A stretch of 64,000 nt of DNA from Maridesulfovibrio hydrothermalis AM13 = DSM 14728 (GCF_000331025.1 NC_020055.1:346370-410369); one strand, 5' to 3'; shown: positions 28,281 to 37,604, counted from the first letter of the stretch. Notes: generated by a model from the letters alone, not told the origin. Numbers and translations: made by a program.

Positions 28281-30554
28281 TTATATTTTCTGACGAACCT
28301 TCGCTGCTGCCTGAACCATATTCCGAAGTGACGGCTCTACCTCATCCCATTTGCGAGTCTTGAGACCGCAGTCAGGGTTAACCCAAAGCCGCTCTGCCGG
28401 AATGACTTCCAGAGCCTTTTCAAGCAGTGCTGCCATTTCATCTGCATCAGGGATTGCTGGACTGTGAATATCATAAACCCCCGGGCCGACTTCATTCGGA
28501 TAACTGAACTGCTTGAAGCTTCCGAGAAGTTCCATACGGCTGCGGCTGGCCTCAATGCTGATCACGTCGGCATCAAGGGCTGCAATGGAATTGATGATTT
28601 CATCAAATTCGCAGTAACACATATGGGTATGAATCTGGGTTGCATCTTCGACGCAGGAGGCAGAAAGACGGAAACACTCCTCAGCCCACTTAAGATACTC
28701 CTGCTGTTCGGACCTGCGCAGCGGCAAGCCTTCACGCAGAGCAGGTTCATCAATCTGGATGACTTTTACACCGCTCTTTTCAAGGTCTGCCACTTCATCA
28801 CGCACTGCCAGAGCAATCTGACGGCAGGTCACGCTACGCGGCTGATCATCACGGACAAAACTCCAGCAGAGGATTGTGACAGGTCCGGTAAGCATTCCCT
28901 TAACTTCTTTACTTGAAAGGGAACGGGCATAATTAATCCAGTCCACAGTAATAGGCGCGGGGCGGGATACATCGCCATAGACAACCGGAGGCTTAACGCA
29001 TCTGGAACCGTAACTCTGAACCCAGCCGTTTGAAGTGAAACAATAGCCGTCAAAATTCTCGCCGAAATATTCGACCATGTCATTTCGCTCAGGCTCACCA
29101 TGCACAAGGACATCCAGACCGATTGCCTCCTGACGGGCGATGCAGTCTGCAATGTAATTATGCATGAATTTTTCATATTCAGCCTGACCGATACGCCCGT
29201 TTTTAAAACTGCTTCTGGTGGCTCTGACCTCAGCAGTCTGCGGAAAAGATCCGATGGTTGTGGTCGGCAGAATAGGAAAGCCAAGCTCGGCCCGCTGGAT
29301 TTCTGCACGTTTAAGATAGGGAGATTTGCGCTGATAATCTTCCGGTTTTAAAGACGCAAGTCTCTTTGCAACGGTAAGATTATTGGTTCTGGAACTATTT
29401 TTACGAGACTCAAGAGCCTTCCGGTTTTGAGCAAGCACAGCTTCCACGTCTTTACCGCCGGCACCGTCTGCAATGCATTTTATCTCACCACATTTCTGAC
29501 GTGCAAAAGCCATCCATGATTTAATTTCATCATCAAGCTTAGTTTCCAGATCAAGGTCAAAAGGAACATGAAGCAACGAGCATGAAGGAGCAACCAGAAT
29601 CCGGTCGCTGCCGAGAGTTGCCTGCGCTGATTTCACTCTGGCAATCGCTTTATCAAGGTCTGCCCGCCAGATATTCCTACCATCGACCACGCCAAGGGAA
29701 AGAGAAAGGTTATCGCTTATTTTTTCCAGCAGCGGTTCGAGATCCTGTCCTCCGCGAACGAGATCGACATGCAGTGCGTCAACCGGAAGTTTAGCCGCAA
29801 CTTCAAGGTTGCTGCCAAGTCCTCCGAAATATGAGGCGACCATGATTTTTACATCAGTCACAGATTCTTTGAACGTCCGGTAAACCGGCCCAAAAAGTTT
29901 ACGCACCTCTTCATCCAGATCAAGTGCCAGAATAGGTTCATCAAACTGAATCCATGCGCACCGGTCTGAAATTTTTCCGAGAAACTCAACGTAAGCCGGA
30001 ATCAACTTTTCTAGCAAAGTCAGGCGGTCAAATTCCTGATCAGCGCACTTTCCGAGCAAAAGAAAAGTAAGCGGCCCGGGCAGCACCGCCTTTACCTTAT
30101 GTCCAACCGTAACAGCTTCATTAATCTGCTCAAGCAGCGATTCGTCTGCAACGCAAAATGTCTGATCTTCCCGCAATTCAGGCACTATATAATGATAGTT
30201 TGTATCAAACCATTTAGTCATTTCCATGGCTGGAACACCGTTTTCACCGGACTGTCCGCGAGCCATTTTAAAATAGTCATCCAGAGATGCTTTCTGATCT
30301 GTCACATTATATCTTTCAGGAATAACACCGAATCTTACGGCATTATCAAGCATATGGTCATAGTAGGAAAAATCACCGACCGGAATAAGGTCTACGCCGG
30401 CCTCTGCCTGATCATTCCAGTGACGCAACCTTAATTTTTTTGCAGTCAAAGCAAGGTCATCCGCCCCGGCTTCGCCTCTCCAGTACGCTTCAAGTTTCTT
30501 TTTAAGTTCTCTGTTACTGCCCATTCTCGGGTAGCCTAAAGTGTGCGTCAGCAT
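28281..30554 (-). CDS. metE: cobalamin-independent methionine synthase
   Basis: A 757-residue enzyme transferring the methyl group of methyltetrahydrofolate-polyglutamate to homocysteine without B12. The N terminus THTLGYPRMGSNRELKK and the C-terminal zinc site residues in IHTHMCYCEFDEI and NPDCGLKTRKW are typical; the length agrees with E. coli MetE (753). The ATG at 30554 follows GGAG by 6 nt, in the same context as metF. Its transcript begins with a cobalamin riboswitch, so synthesis should be shut off when B12 is plentiful and the B12-dependent enzyme, presumably encoded elsewhere, takes over. Confidence 0.97.
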   Translation of the reverse strand: MLTHTLGYPRMGSNRELKKKLEAYWRGEAGADDLALTAKKLRLRHWNDQAEAGVDLIPVGDFSYYDHMLDNAVRFGVIPERYNVTDQKASLDDYFKMARGQSGENGVPAMEMTKWFDTNYHYIVPELREDQTFCVADESLLEQINEAVTVGHKVKAVLPGPLTFLLLGKCADQEFDRLTLLEKLIPAYVEFLGKISDRCAWIQFDEPILALDLDEEVRKLFGPVYRTFKESVTDVKIMVASYFGGLGSNLEVAAKLPVDALHVDLVRGGQDLEPLLEKISDNLSLSLGVVDGRNIWRADLDKAIARVKSAQATLGSDRILVAPSCSLLHVPFDLDLETKLDDEIKSWMAFARQKCGEIKCIADGAGGKDVEAVLAQNRKALESRKNSSRTNNLTVAKRLASLKPEDYQRKSPYLKRAEIQRAELGFPILPTTTIGSFPQTAEVRATRSSFKNGRIGQAEYEKFMHNYIADCIARQEAIGLDVLVHGEPERNDMVEYFGENFDGYCFTSNGWVQSYGSRCVKPPVVYGDVSRPAPITVDWINYARSLSSKEVKGMLTGPVTILCWSFVRDDQPRSVTCRQIALAVRDEVADLEKSGVKVIQIDEPALREGLPLRRSEQQEYLKWAEECFRLSASCVEDATQIHTHMCYCEFDEIINSIAALDADVISIEASRSRMELLGSFKQFSYPNEVGPGVYDIHSPAIPDADEMAALLEKALEVIPAERLWVNPDCGLKTRKWDEVEPSLRNMVQAAAKVRQKI

Positions 30555-30642
30555 AATATTCTCCATCGTTACAGTGTCCGCTATGCGCGGTAAGGGGGAT
30601 TTCCCTCTTTTCCAAGCCTGTTTCGCGAGGCTAGGCACCTAT

Positions 30643-30815
30643 TTCCGCAGGACGTCTTCTGGCTTCCGGATCAAATTTGACGCACAGTGCATTCCCTTCC
30701 CGTTTTACCGGTGAGTCTGCACCACTATCTCCGATTTACATCGGCCTTCCGGTTACAGCAGCGCGCCTGCGACGGATTTTCACCGTCTTCCGTTTCCTGC
30801 GGCGCTCAAACATTA
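30643..30815 (-). ncRNA. cobalamin riboswitch controlling metE-metF
   Basis: Read on the minus strand, the leader contains the conserved AdoCbl-riboswitch elements in order: GGAAGACGGTGAAAATCCG, then GCGCGCTGCTGTAACCGGAA, and finally the B12 box AGCCAGAAGACGTCC at about 30650-30666. Beyond it, AGCCT-CGCGAAAC-AGGCT can fold as an expression-platform hairpin ahead of the metE ribosome site. The element sits 90 to 260 nt upstream of metE. Placement upstream of metE is a known arrangement for this riboswitch class. Confidence 0.93.
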
Positions 30816-30925
30816 ATTCAATATATGTAAATATTGTTATATAGTGATTTAGAGATGCCAATTTTTTATATGGTTGTCAAGACCAATCAAAATTAAATAG
30901 AAGTTCAGTATGAGTTATGCCTTAG

Positions 30926-30967
30926 AACGAAAAAGCCCCCAGAATTTCTTCCGGGGGCTAAAAAAAC
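30926..30967 (-). terminator. terminator after the DUF4136 lipoprotein gene
   Basis: On the minus strand AGCCCCCGGAAG and the complementary CTGGGGGCT form a G/C-rich stem followed by TTTTTC. It lies 18-59 nt past the lipoprotein stop codon. Confidence 0.88.
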
Positions 30968-30984
30968 TTAAACTGTAGAGTTTT

Positions 30985-31560
30985 TTACTCTTCGCAATCC
31001 CTGACGTTGATCTTTTCACGAAATTTGCCTTCAGCTGTGGGAAACTTAAGCAATGCGCCTTTAACCAGACATTTTCCGACAACGCCAACGCCTTCAAAGT
31101 CAACACTTGAAGCACTTCCTCTCCATAGGAAAGTTTTCTCACCCTCATCTTCAGGGGTCATCAAGTAAATACGCACGGTGTTATCAAGACGCGAAGCATC
31201 AGCAGCTTTCACAACTCCGATTTTAGCATTGGTCTTGGAAATATAGTCATATTCGTAGGCATCCCTTTTATAGGTAACCCCTCTTTCCATAAAAGCCTTG
31301 GAGCCAAAACTAACAAGAACTACAAAATCAGGTGAGACCTGATTATACTTAAACCCTTTTGCTTCCAGCTCAGATTTTGCCGCAGCCAGCAGCACTGTTT
31401 CAAGTCCGGCTTTGGAATCACTTTTTTTCTTGAAACCGAAAGTTTTGAATTTGCTGAAATCAAGTCCGGGCGCAGGCTTGTTATCCACATTCATATCAAC
31501 GTATACACACCCCGAAAGCATCATCCCGACCAAAATGAAAATTGTAAATAACTTCCGCAC
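30985..31560 (-). CDS. DUF4136 family lipoprotein
   Basis: A 191-residue protein with a lipoprotein signal; the lipobox is LSGC, with Cys18 as the lipidation site. The mature part fits the DUF4136 pattern: KFKTFGF early, then a central segment SPDFVVLVSFGSKA and a late ALLKFPTAEGKFRE. Family members are outer-membrane or periplasmic lipoproteins of unknown role. Unlike many, it has a second cysteine pair near the C terminus (GKC and RDC) that could form a disulfide. It stands alone between the riboswitch region and the second PilZ gene. Confidence 0.8.
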   Translation of the reverse strand: MRKLFTIFILVGMMLSGCVYVDMNVDNKPAPGLDFSKFKTFGFKKKSDSKAGLETVLLAAAKSELEAKGFKYNQVSPDFVVLVSFGSKAFMERGVTYKRDAYEYDYISKTNAKIGVVKAADASRLDNTVRIYLMTPEDEGEKTFLWRGSASSVDFEGVGVVGKCLVKGALLKFPTAEGKFREKINVRDCEE

Positions 31561-31763
31561 AACGATCTCCTACTATATATGATACGCCCGTATTATAAAG
31601 ACACAAACGCATTAACAACCTACACACTATTACCAAGACTCTAATTACTTAACCCGTTTAGCGGCTTTAGCCAAGAGTTAAAAAAGCTCACCGTCGTCAA
31701 ACTAAAAAATAATTCACTTGATCTATTGTTGCATATACTGTTCCCTCCCCAAAGGGGGGAACT

Positions 31764-32117
31764 ATGATGAACACTAAACATGAAAGACGCAAAGCAAATC
31801 GTATAGAGCTTGCCTCTATCGAAGGATTTTTCAGGCAATGTGACCTCACAACCTCTTCTGAGGCCGGAGATCTGGATATAACTATTATAAATATTTCATC
31901 AAATGGAATGAAAGTCCGCATTCACCGTAAAGAAGATCAATGCAAAATAAAACCATATAAAGAAATATTCATCCGTGGCTGCATTTTTAATGACAGAATA
32001 GGTTTCCTGAGCAGTCAAAAAGCAATTGCAATATGGAAAAAAAACGATTTATGCGGGATAAAGTTTACTCCGAAACTTGAGTTTGACGAATTTTCTCTTC
32101 GCGAAATGATTGCTTAA
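31764..32117 (+). CDS. PilZ domain protein
   Basis: A 117-residue single-domain PilZ protein. The c-di-GMP-binding motifs are RRKANRIE at residues 8-15 and NISSNGMKV near 47-55. The order and spacing match the family. AAGGGGGG lies a few nt before the first of two adjacent ATG codons (31764 and 31767). It is not closely related to the PilZ protein at the start of the window. Standing alone, it is probably a diffusible c-di-GMP effector; its target is unknown. Confidence 0.82.
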   Translation: MMNTKHERRKANRIELASIEGFFRQCDLTTSSEAGDLDITIINISSNGMKVRIHRKEDQCKIKPYKEIFIRGCIFNDRIGFLSSQKAIAIWKKNDLCGIKFTPKLEFDEFSLREMIA

Positions 32118-32201
32118 GCCTTTTCCCCATGAAAACTAAAAACAGATCCAAGTAGAATTCACAGCTTTTAAATATTTCCATAAGTTGCTATCTTCCTTTC
32201 T

Positions 32202-33197
32202 GTGAAAAACGAAGTAAACAAAACCATCGCATGGATCGGCAATACTTTTTTCCGTACCGGAATGGATGAACTGGGCTACAGAACCGTCCATATCCCCATC
32301 CGCGGGCAGCAGGTGTTTACGTGGAAGGAAATCGTCCGCTTAACCGGAGAAGAACCTTTTGCCGTGGTTTACGCGGACCGATCTATAGCCCCTCCTCTGG
32401 CAGGCGTTGAAACATATCCCTGCCTGACTATATTTCATTGCATTGATACCCATATCCATAGCTGGTATCCTCTTTATGCTCAGGGGTTCGACATCTGCCT
32501 TGTCAGTCTGAAAGATCACCTTGACCGTTTTACGCCCCGCCTGCCTGAATCCAGACTGCTATGGTTTCCGCCCATTGTTATGAATGATGATATCCCCATA
32601 AAAATGGAAAAAGAATGGGATCTGCTTTTTGTCGGTAAAGTTGATCCGGAACTGACTCCGGCCCGCATGAAATTTATTGATGAAATAACCAGACAGATCC
32701 CCGGACTCCATGTCACTCAGGGACAATACCGCAACCTTTTCCCGAGAGCACGTGTAGTGCTGAATATTGCTGAACGCGGTGACTTGAATTTTCGGGTATT
32801 TGAAGCACTTGCCTGTGGATCATGTTTACTCACCCCCGCCATTGATCAGGGCCTTTTCGATCTTTTTGAAGACGGGGTACACCTTGTTTCCTACGAAGCG
32901 GATAATGCAAAAGATCTAGTTGATAAATTAAATGTACTGCTAGCTGATGAGGCACTGCGTGAGAGAATTGCAAGGCAGGGCAACGAGCTTATTGAAAAGT
33001 CTCACCGCATAATTCACCGCGCCCGGACTGTGCATAACGTCATAAATGACATGGATGTTGATCAAGCAATTAAGGCCCGGCTTGCCGCTGCGCCCTTGTT
33101 ACGTAAAAATTTTCTTAAATCGATTTATCTGCACTGGGCTGAACAGATTGTAACACCTGAATTTCAAAAAATTTATTTACAGGCAGCAAAGGATTAA
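32202..33197 (+). CDS. glycosyltransferase, GT4-like C-terminal domain
   Basis: A 331-residue protein. The C-terminal half resembles the Glyco_trans_1_2 domain: WDLLFVGKVDPELTPAR at mid-length, FRVFEALACGSCLLTPA with the sugar-nucleotide-binding E, and a final helical segment. The N-terminal half is less conserved, with FHCIDTHIHSWYP. Donor and acceptor cannot be inferred. Translation starts at GTG 32202 with no clear Shine-Dalgarno sequence. No other cell-surface sugar genes are nearby, which is unusual for this class. Confidence 0.75.
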   Translation: MKNEVNKTIAWIGNTFFRTGMDELGYRTVHIPIRGQQVFTWKEIVRLTGEEPFAVVYADRSIAPPLAGVETYPCLTIFHCIDTHIHSWYPLYAQGFDICLVSLKDHLDRFTPRLPESRLLWFPPIVMNDDIPIKMEKEWDLLFVGKVDPELTPARMKFIDEITRQIPGLHVTQGQYRNLFPRARVVLNIAERGDLNFRVFEALACGSCLLTPAIDQGLFDLFEDGVHLVSYEADNAKDLVDKLNVLLADEALRERIARQGNELIEKSHRIIHRARTVHNVINDMDVDQAIKARLAAAPLLRKNFLKSIYLHWAEQIVTPEFQKIYLQAAKD

Positions 33198-33243
33198 AAA
33201 AGGCTGGAAGAAAAACTTCTCCCAGCCGGCTTTATGATTGTAT

Positions 33244-34404
33244 TTAATTTTTAAGTCGCTCAAGTCCCTGTGCCAAATCCTTTTTCAGATCCTCCACATC
33301 TTCCATTCCGATGTTCAGACGGAATATAGTCTTCCCTTCGTAGCCGAAGTGATTGCTGCGCCTGAACTTTCCTCCGGTAATGAGGCTTTTATATCCGCCC
33401 CAGCTATAGCCTAGACCGAAAAGTTCAAGACTATCCACAAAGGGGGCATGGTCAATATCTTCAAATCCTTCTTTTAATGTAAAACCGAAAAGTCCGCTGG
33501 AGCCTTTAAAATCACGTTTCCAGAGTTCATGTTCAGGGTGACTTTCAAAGGCCGGATGAATAACCGACTCCACCATTTCATGCCCCTCAAGCCATCCTGC
33601 CACATCAAGAGCCGCCTGCTCATGATGTTTAAGACGCACAGCCAGAGTCCGCAAACCACGCAGGGCCTGATAACAATCTTCCTGCGCAGCAAAAGCTTCA
33701 AACAGTCCGCAGCATTGCTTAAAAGCATCCCAGCATTTTTCATTGGTTGAAACCGTACCCAGCAGGATATCCGAATGCCCCGTGATATACTTTGTTGCCG
33801 ACTGGATAGAAACATCCACACCATGCTCAAACGGATTAAAATAAAGCGGAGTAGCCCATGTGTTATCCATCACACTGACGATCCCCTTATCCCTGCAAAC
33901 CTCAGCAATGGCCGGCACATCCTGAATTTCAAAAGTATTTGACCCCGGAGATTCCATAAAAATAAGTCTGGTATTCTCCTGTATGAACCCCGCAATATCA
34001 GCTCCGGCACTTGAAGGCAGAAAATCTGTTTTGACCCCGTATTTTGTTAAAAAACCAGTGCAGAAATGACGGGTCGGACCGTACACGTTATCGCAGATCA
34101 AAATATGATCGCCCTGTCTGGTGAAAGCCATGAGCACCATAGCGATGGCACTGATTCCGGACTGTAAAGCTTTGCAGCCGTGCGCTCCTTCCAGCTCCAC
34201 CATAGCAGCTTCAAATGCTTTCTGTGCCGCAAGTCCTGAAGTTCCGTAATTTATGCCTGAAAACTCTCCCCGATTGGCCTTCAGCATATCTTCGTATGAA
34301 TCAAAAAGTACGGTTGAAGCGCGGTGCAGCGGAGGGTTGATGGTCTTTATGGATTGCAGGGCCTCTTTTGCCCCGGCATTTACCAGTCTGGTATTTTTAT
34401 GCAT
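33244..34404 (-). CDS. metC: cystathionine beta-lyase
   Basis: A 386-residue PLP enzyme of the Cys/Met metabolism family. The cofactor lysine lies in SATKYITGHSDILLG, preceded by the aspartate in SVMDNTWATPLYFNP. The sequence TKYITGHSD is typical of MetC beta-lyases, which split cystathionine to homocysteine, ammonia and pyruvate. GGAG is 7 nt before the ATG. It lies downstream of aroB on the same strand but is separated by a terminator-like hairpin. Together with metE and metF it makes this a methionine-rich neighbourhood. A gamma-lyase activity cannot be fully excluded. Confidence 0.9.
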   Translation of the reverse strand: MHKNTRLVNAGAKEALQSIKTINPPLHRASTVLFDSYEDMLKANRGEFSGINYGTSGLAAQKAFEAAMVELEGAHGCKALQSGISAIAMVLMAFTRQGDHILICDNVYGPTRHFCTGFLTKYGVKTDFLPSSAGADIAGFIQENTRLIFMESPGSNTFEIQDVPAIAEVCRDKGIVSVMDNTWATPLYFNPFEHGVDVSIQSATKYITGHSDILLGTVSTNEKCWDAFKQCCGLFEAFAAQEDCYQALRGLRTLAVRLKHHEQAALDVAGWLEGHEMVESVIHPAFESHPEHELWKRDFKGSSGLFGFTLKEGFEDIDHAPFVDSLELFGLGYSWGGYKSLITGGKFRRSNHFGYEGKTIFRLNIGMEDVEDLKKDLAQGLERLKN

Positions 34405-34422
34405 CTGAGTGCTCCATTTATC

Positions 34423-34458
34423 AAAAAAAAAGGAAGTCCGCAGACCTCCTTTTTCATT
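34423..34458 (-). terminator. terminator after aroB
   Basis: On the minus strand, AAAAAGGAGGTC and GGACTTCCTTTTT form a stem with one mismatch and a T-run of nine. It falls between aroB and metC. Confidence 0.75.
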
Positions 34459-34479
34459 TTTATATTTAATAAGATTTAA

Positions 34480-35568
34480 TCAGGATAAGTCTTTCAATTC
34501 CGCCTCAATCAGCTCAAGGGGGAAATCTTCTCTGACCACTGCGTGGCCCAGCTTGTCAAGCGCAACAATAACCACTGCGCCCTGCTTTACCTTCTTATCC
34601 CGCTTCATCAGTTCCATGATCAGGGAAGGATCAATGTCAATATCTCCGGTTGCAAGCCCCAGCCTGTCCATGACTTCGTCATGTAGTTCAAGGTCGTCAC
34701 CGGAAAGAATTCCAGCCTTGCTGCAGGCACGGGCAACTATTCGCATACCGTAGGCTACGCATTCTCCATGAGACTTTTTATAACCGGCAAAAGTTTCAAT
34801 GGCATGTCCGACGGTGTGACCATAGTTGAGAATACGGCGCATTCCACCTTCTTTTTCATCGCGTGAAACAACATCAGCCTTGATTTCGCAGCACCGTGAT
34901 ACAACTCTGGACATGACTTCTTTGTCCAGTTTGAGAACCTTTTCAGCATTATCACGCAAAAATTCCACAAAATCACGATCATAAATGAAGCCGTGCTTGA
35001 CCACTTCACCCAGTCCGCTGAGAATTTCACGTTCAGGCAGGGTATCCAGAGCTGATATGTCGGAATAAACCCGCCTTGGCTGGTAGAACATGCCGCAATA
35101 ATTTTTACCGCCGCTGATATTTACTGCAACCTTACCGCCCACAGCGGAATCCACCTGTGAAAGCAAAGTTGTGGGAACCTGAACAAAGTTGATGCCGCGC
35201 ATGTAGCTTCCGGCAACATATCCGGATAAATCCCCGACCACTCCGCCACCTAAGGCAACTACAACATCCTGACGGGTGATGCCTGCTTCAAGCATTGCTT
35301 CAAGCAGTGAACCGAACACATCAAGGCTCTTGCTGTTTTCACCGGCCGGAACGGTTAACAGAAGCGGGTCAACTCCTTTAACAGCAAGCTTTTCGACCAG
35401 CTCATGCCCAAAAAGCTCACGGGTATTTTCATCACAGATAACAACGGGCGTGCATCCAAACTTTTCATCACAGAGGTCGCTTACCACTTCGTCCATAATC
35501 CCGTAATCAACTGTTATTTCATAGGAATTATCGAAATCACCCCGCAGTATTACATCAACCACAGACAT
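34480..35568 (-). CDS. aroB: 3-dehydroquinate synthase
   Basis: A 362-residue NAD- and metal-dependent enzyme of the shikimate pathway, converting DAHP to 3-dehydroquinate. Motifs are VALGGGVVGDLSGYVAGSY and QVPTTLLSQVDSAVGGKVAV near the middle, and LNYGHTVGHAIETF with metal-binding histidines. The length is normal. The ATG at 35568 follows directly on the stop codon of the DAHP synthase gene (TAAATG), so the two are translationally coupled. This pair shows use of the classical entry into aromatic synthesis rather than the DKFP route reported for some Desulfovibrio. Confidence 0.96.
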   Translation of the reverse strand: MSVVDVILRGDFDNSYEITVDYGIMDEVVSDLCDEKFGCTPVVICDENTRELFGHELVEKLAVKGVDPLLLTVPAGENSKSLDVFGSLLEAMLEAGITRQDVVVALGGGVVGDLSGYVAGSYMRGINFVQVPTTLLSQVDSAVGGKVAVNISGGKNYCGMFYQPRRVYSDISALDTLPEREILSGLGEVVKHGFIYDRDFVEFLRDNAEKVLKLDKEVMSRVVSRCCEIKADVVSRDEKEGGMRRILNYGHTVGHAIETFAGYKKSHGECVAYGMRIVARACSKAGILSGDDLELHDEVMDRLGLATGDIDIDPSLIMELMKRDKKVKQGAVVIVALDKLGHAVVREDFPLELIEAELKDLS

Positions 35569-36660
35569 TTACTCTTCTCCGGCCAGTACACTTTCCTGCT
35601 GACGCAGGGATTCTTCGTGGATGTACTGAAAAATACGGAGCATGAAATGCTCATCCATACCGCGGGCAATGCCTTCGCGAGTACGTTTCTCGACAGTCTT
35701 TTTCCACTGCGCAGGCTGAAGAAGTGCAATACCGCGGCTTCTCTTCAACTTACCTATTTTACGTCCCAGTGCCATACGTTCAGCCAAAAGCTCAACAATC
35801 GTATCATCAATCTCTTCAAGGCGGATACGCTTCTTTTCCACTTCATGGATAAAATCTTCATCTTCAAGGGCAGGATGACGTGACTCAAGCCCGGCGATAA
35901 CCTTACCTAAATCTTCAGGAGTAAACTGCTGCTTACTGTCACTAAGTGCCGCATCAGGATTATTGTGAGATTCAATCATCAGACCGTCAAAAAGCAGATC
36001 AAGAGCCTTCTGGGCCACAGCCGGAATAAGTTCACGCTTACCGCAAAGGTGACTCGGGTCACAAATGATAGGCATGCCTTCGCAGCGGCGACGCAGTTCA
36101 ATGAAAATTCTCCAGTTAGGAGCATTACGGTATTCAGTAGCTCTGGCAGAGGAAAAGCCTCTGTGAATAGCACCCAGCTTTTTAATTCCTGCTTTGTTCA
36201 AACGTTCCAGAGCACCGATCCAGAGTTCAACATCAGGATTGATAGGATTCTTTACCAGCACAGGAATGTCACTGCCTTCCAGAGCATCTGCAAGGGCCTG
36301 AACGGCAAAAGGGTTAACAGTCGTTCTCGCGCCGATCCAAATCAGATCCACCCCGTATTTAAGGCAAAGTTCAACATGCTCAGGATTTGCACATTCACAG
36401 CAGATAGGCAGCCCTGTTTCTTTTCCTGCTTCAACCAGCCACTTAAGACCTTCTTCACCCATTCCCTCAAAGCAGTTAGGGCGCGTACGGGGTTTCCAGA
36501 TTCCGGCACGCAGCATATGAACGCCCTTGTCTGCAATTCCTCTGGCTGTTTCCAGAAGCTGCTCGCGAGATTCAGCGCTGCACGGTCCGGCAATGATAAA
36601 AGGTCCGTCATGCTTAAAACCCCATGAATCTATACCGGTAATATCAAGTTTAACGCTCAT
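35569..36660 (-). CDS. bifunctional DAHP synthase / chorismate mutase
   Basis: A 363-residue fusion. Residues 1 to about 265 form a type I-beta DAHP synthase related to KdsA, with FIIAGPCSAES near 22, GIWKPRTRPNCFEG near 53, LIWIGARTTVNPFAVQ near 105, VKNPIN, and IICDPSHLCGKRELIP. From about 270 to the end comes an AroQ-type chorismate mutase domain, starting EVEKKRIRLEEIDDTIVELL and with GRKIGKLKR. The fusion joins the first step of aromatic synthesis to the branch toward prephenate, and the C-terminal domain may also give feedback control. GGAGG precedes the ATG at 36660. It heads the aro pair. Confidence 0.92.
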   Translation of the reverse strand: MSVKLDITGIDSWGFKHDGPFIIAGPCSAESREQLLETARGIADKGVHMLRAGIWKPRTRPNCFEGMGEEGLKWLVEAGKETGLPICCECANPEHVELCLKYGVDLIWIGARTTVNPFAVQALADALEGSDIPVLVKNPINPDVELWIGALERLNKAGIKKLGAIHRGFSSARATEYRNAPNWRIFIELRRRCEGMPIICDPSHLCGKRELIPAVAQKALDLLFDGLMIESHNNPDAALSDSKQQFTPEDLGKVIAGLESRHPALEDEDFIHEVEKKRIRLEEIDDTIVELLAERMALGRKIGKLKRSRGIALLQPAQWKKTVEKRTREGIARGMDEHFMLRIFQYIHEESLRQQESVLAGEE

Positions 36661-37141
36661 AATTCAGACCTCCGTAATGGGTTGAAGTTATTAAAACTCC
36701 GGACTGTGTTGATTTTAAATAATGGTAAGCTGCAAAGCTAAGCCTGAATATATCAAACTATGCAGACAATAGCAGGTAAAAATCGGCCGGGGTAGTAAGG
36801 AAAGCTCCGAGCACGGAAGATTTTGCTAATCTTACGTAATCATTCTTAATTGTAAAATGAAGTAAAGGCATGGATCTCAACCGGGGAGGAAGAGTCCGGC
36901 AGTACTACTTCTGCGCCGTTTCTTTTTAAAAAACAGCTTGAAAAGAACTACCGATCAGCCCTTAGCTAGCACATAGCACCAGTTTGAGGCGGCGTAAACA
37001 CTCAATCACAGTCTGAGACCAAATTTGAATATTCTTTAATAAAATTTAATAACGCAATTCATTTGTTGACTTTGAGTTTCAATATCAATAATACAGTTTT
37101 TAACATTACTAAAACCTGATTACTTTTTAAGGAGAACTAAA
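36661..37141. promoter_or_regulatory. aro/flavodoxin divergent intergenic region
   Basis: A 481-nt gene-free region. The right end carries the flavodoxin promoter. In the middle, CGGCAG-TACTACTT-CTGCGCCG at about 36897-36918 followed by TTTCTTTTT looks like a terminator, which could close a short RNA transcribed from around 36780. No known RNA family was recognised. Confidence 0.35.
37066..37094 (+). promoter_or_regulatory. sigma-70-like promoter of flavodoxin
   Basis: TTGACT at 37066-37071 and TAATAC at 37089-37094 are separated by an ideal 17-nt spacer, TTGAGTTTCAATATCAA. The predicted start would lie about 40 nt before the flavodoxin ATG. The AT-rich spacer might overlap an iron-regulator site, but no clear Fur box is visible. 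Confidence 0.6.
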
Positions 37142-37582
37142 ATGTCAAAATCACTGATTGTATACGGCTCAACCACCGGCAACACAGAAACCGCAGCAGA
37201 ATACGCTTTGGAAGGTCTGAAATCCAAAGGCATTGATGTGGAACTTAAAAACGTAACCGAAGTTGAAATCAGCGAACTTTCAAATGGTTATGACCTTGTA
37301 CTTTTCGGCTGCTCCACATGGGGTGAGGACGAAATTGAATTGCAGGATGATTTTATCCCCCTCTACGAATCCCTTGAAGAAGCAGATCTGAAAGGTAAAA
37401 AAGTATCAGTGTTCGGCTGCGGGGATTCGGACTACACCTATTTTTGCGGCGCAGTTGATGCCATCGAAGAAAAGCTTGAAAAAATGGGAGCTATTGTCGT
37501 TAATGACACTCTCAAAATCGACGGCGACCCGGACCGCACGGAAATAACCCAGTGGGCCGCAGAACTGGCTGAAAAAATTTAA
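37142..37582 (+). CDS. flavodoxin, Desulfovibrio type
   Basis: A 146-residue FMN electron carrier. The phosphate-binding loop GSTTGNTE is at residues 9-16; FMN-flanking loops [16 protein letters not shown] near 58 and [20 protein letters not shown] near 92 follow closely the well-studied Desulfovibrio flavodoxin. It shuttles low-potential electrons in the cytoplasm and may replace ferredoxin under iron limitation. AAGGAG lies 7 nt before the ATG. It has its own strong promoter and a terminator shared with the convergent Hpt gene. Confidence 0.96.
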   Translation: MSKSLIVYGSTTGNTETAAEYALEGLKSKGIDVELKNVTEVEISELSNGYDLVLFGCSTWGEDEIELQDDFIPLYESLEEADLKGKKVSVFGCGDSDYTYFCGAVDAIEEKLEKMGAIVVNDTLKIDGDPDRTEITQWAAELAEKI

Positions 37583-37604
37583 TAAAAGACTTACTAAAAA
37601 CAAA

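Noticed and set aside
30555-30638. N-terminal extension of MetE by 28 residues
   Set aside because: The extra codons run back toward the cobalamin riboswitch, and the conserved protein starts at THTLGYPRMG, right after the ATG with a good ribosome site.
36790-36910. Resemblance of AGGAAAGCTCCGAGC to the start of RNase P RNA
   Set aside because: Only a short match; the conserved core and 3' elements of RNase P RNA are absent.
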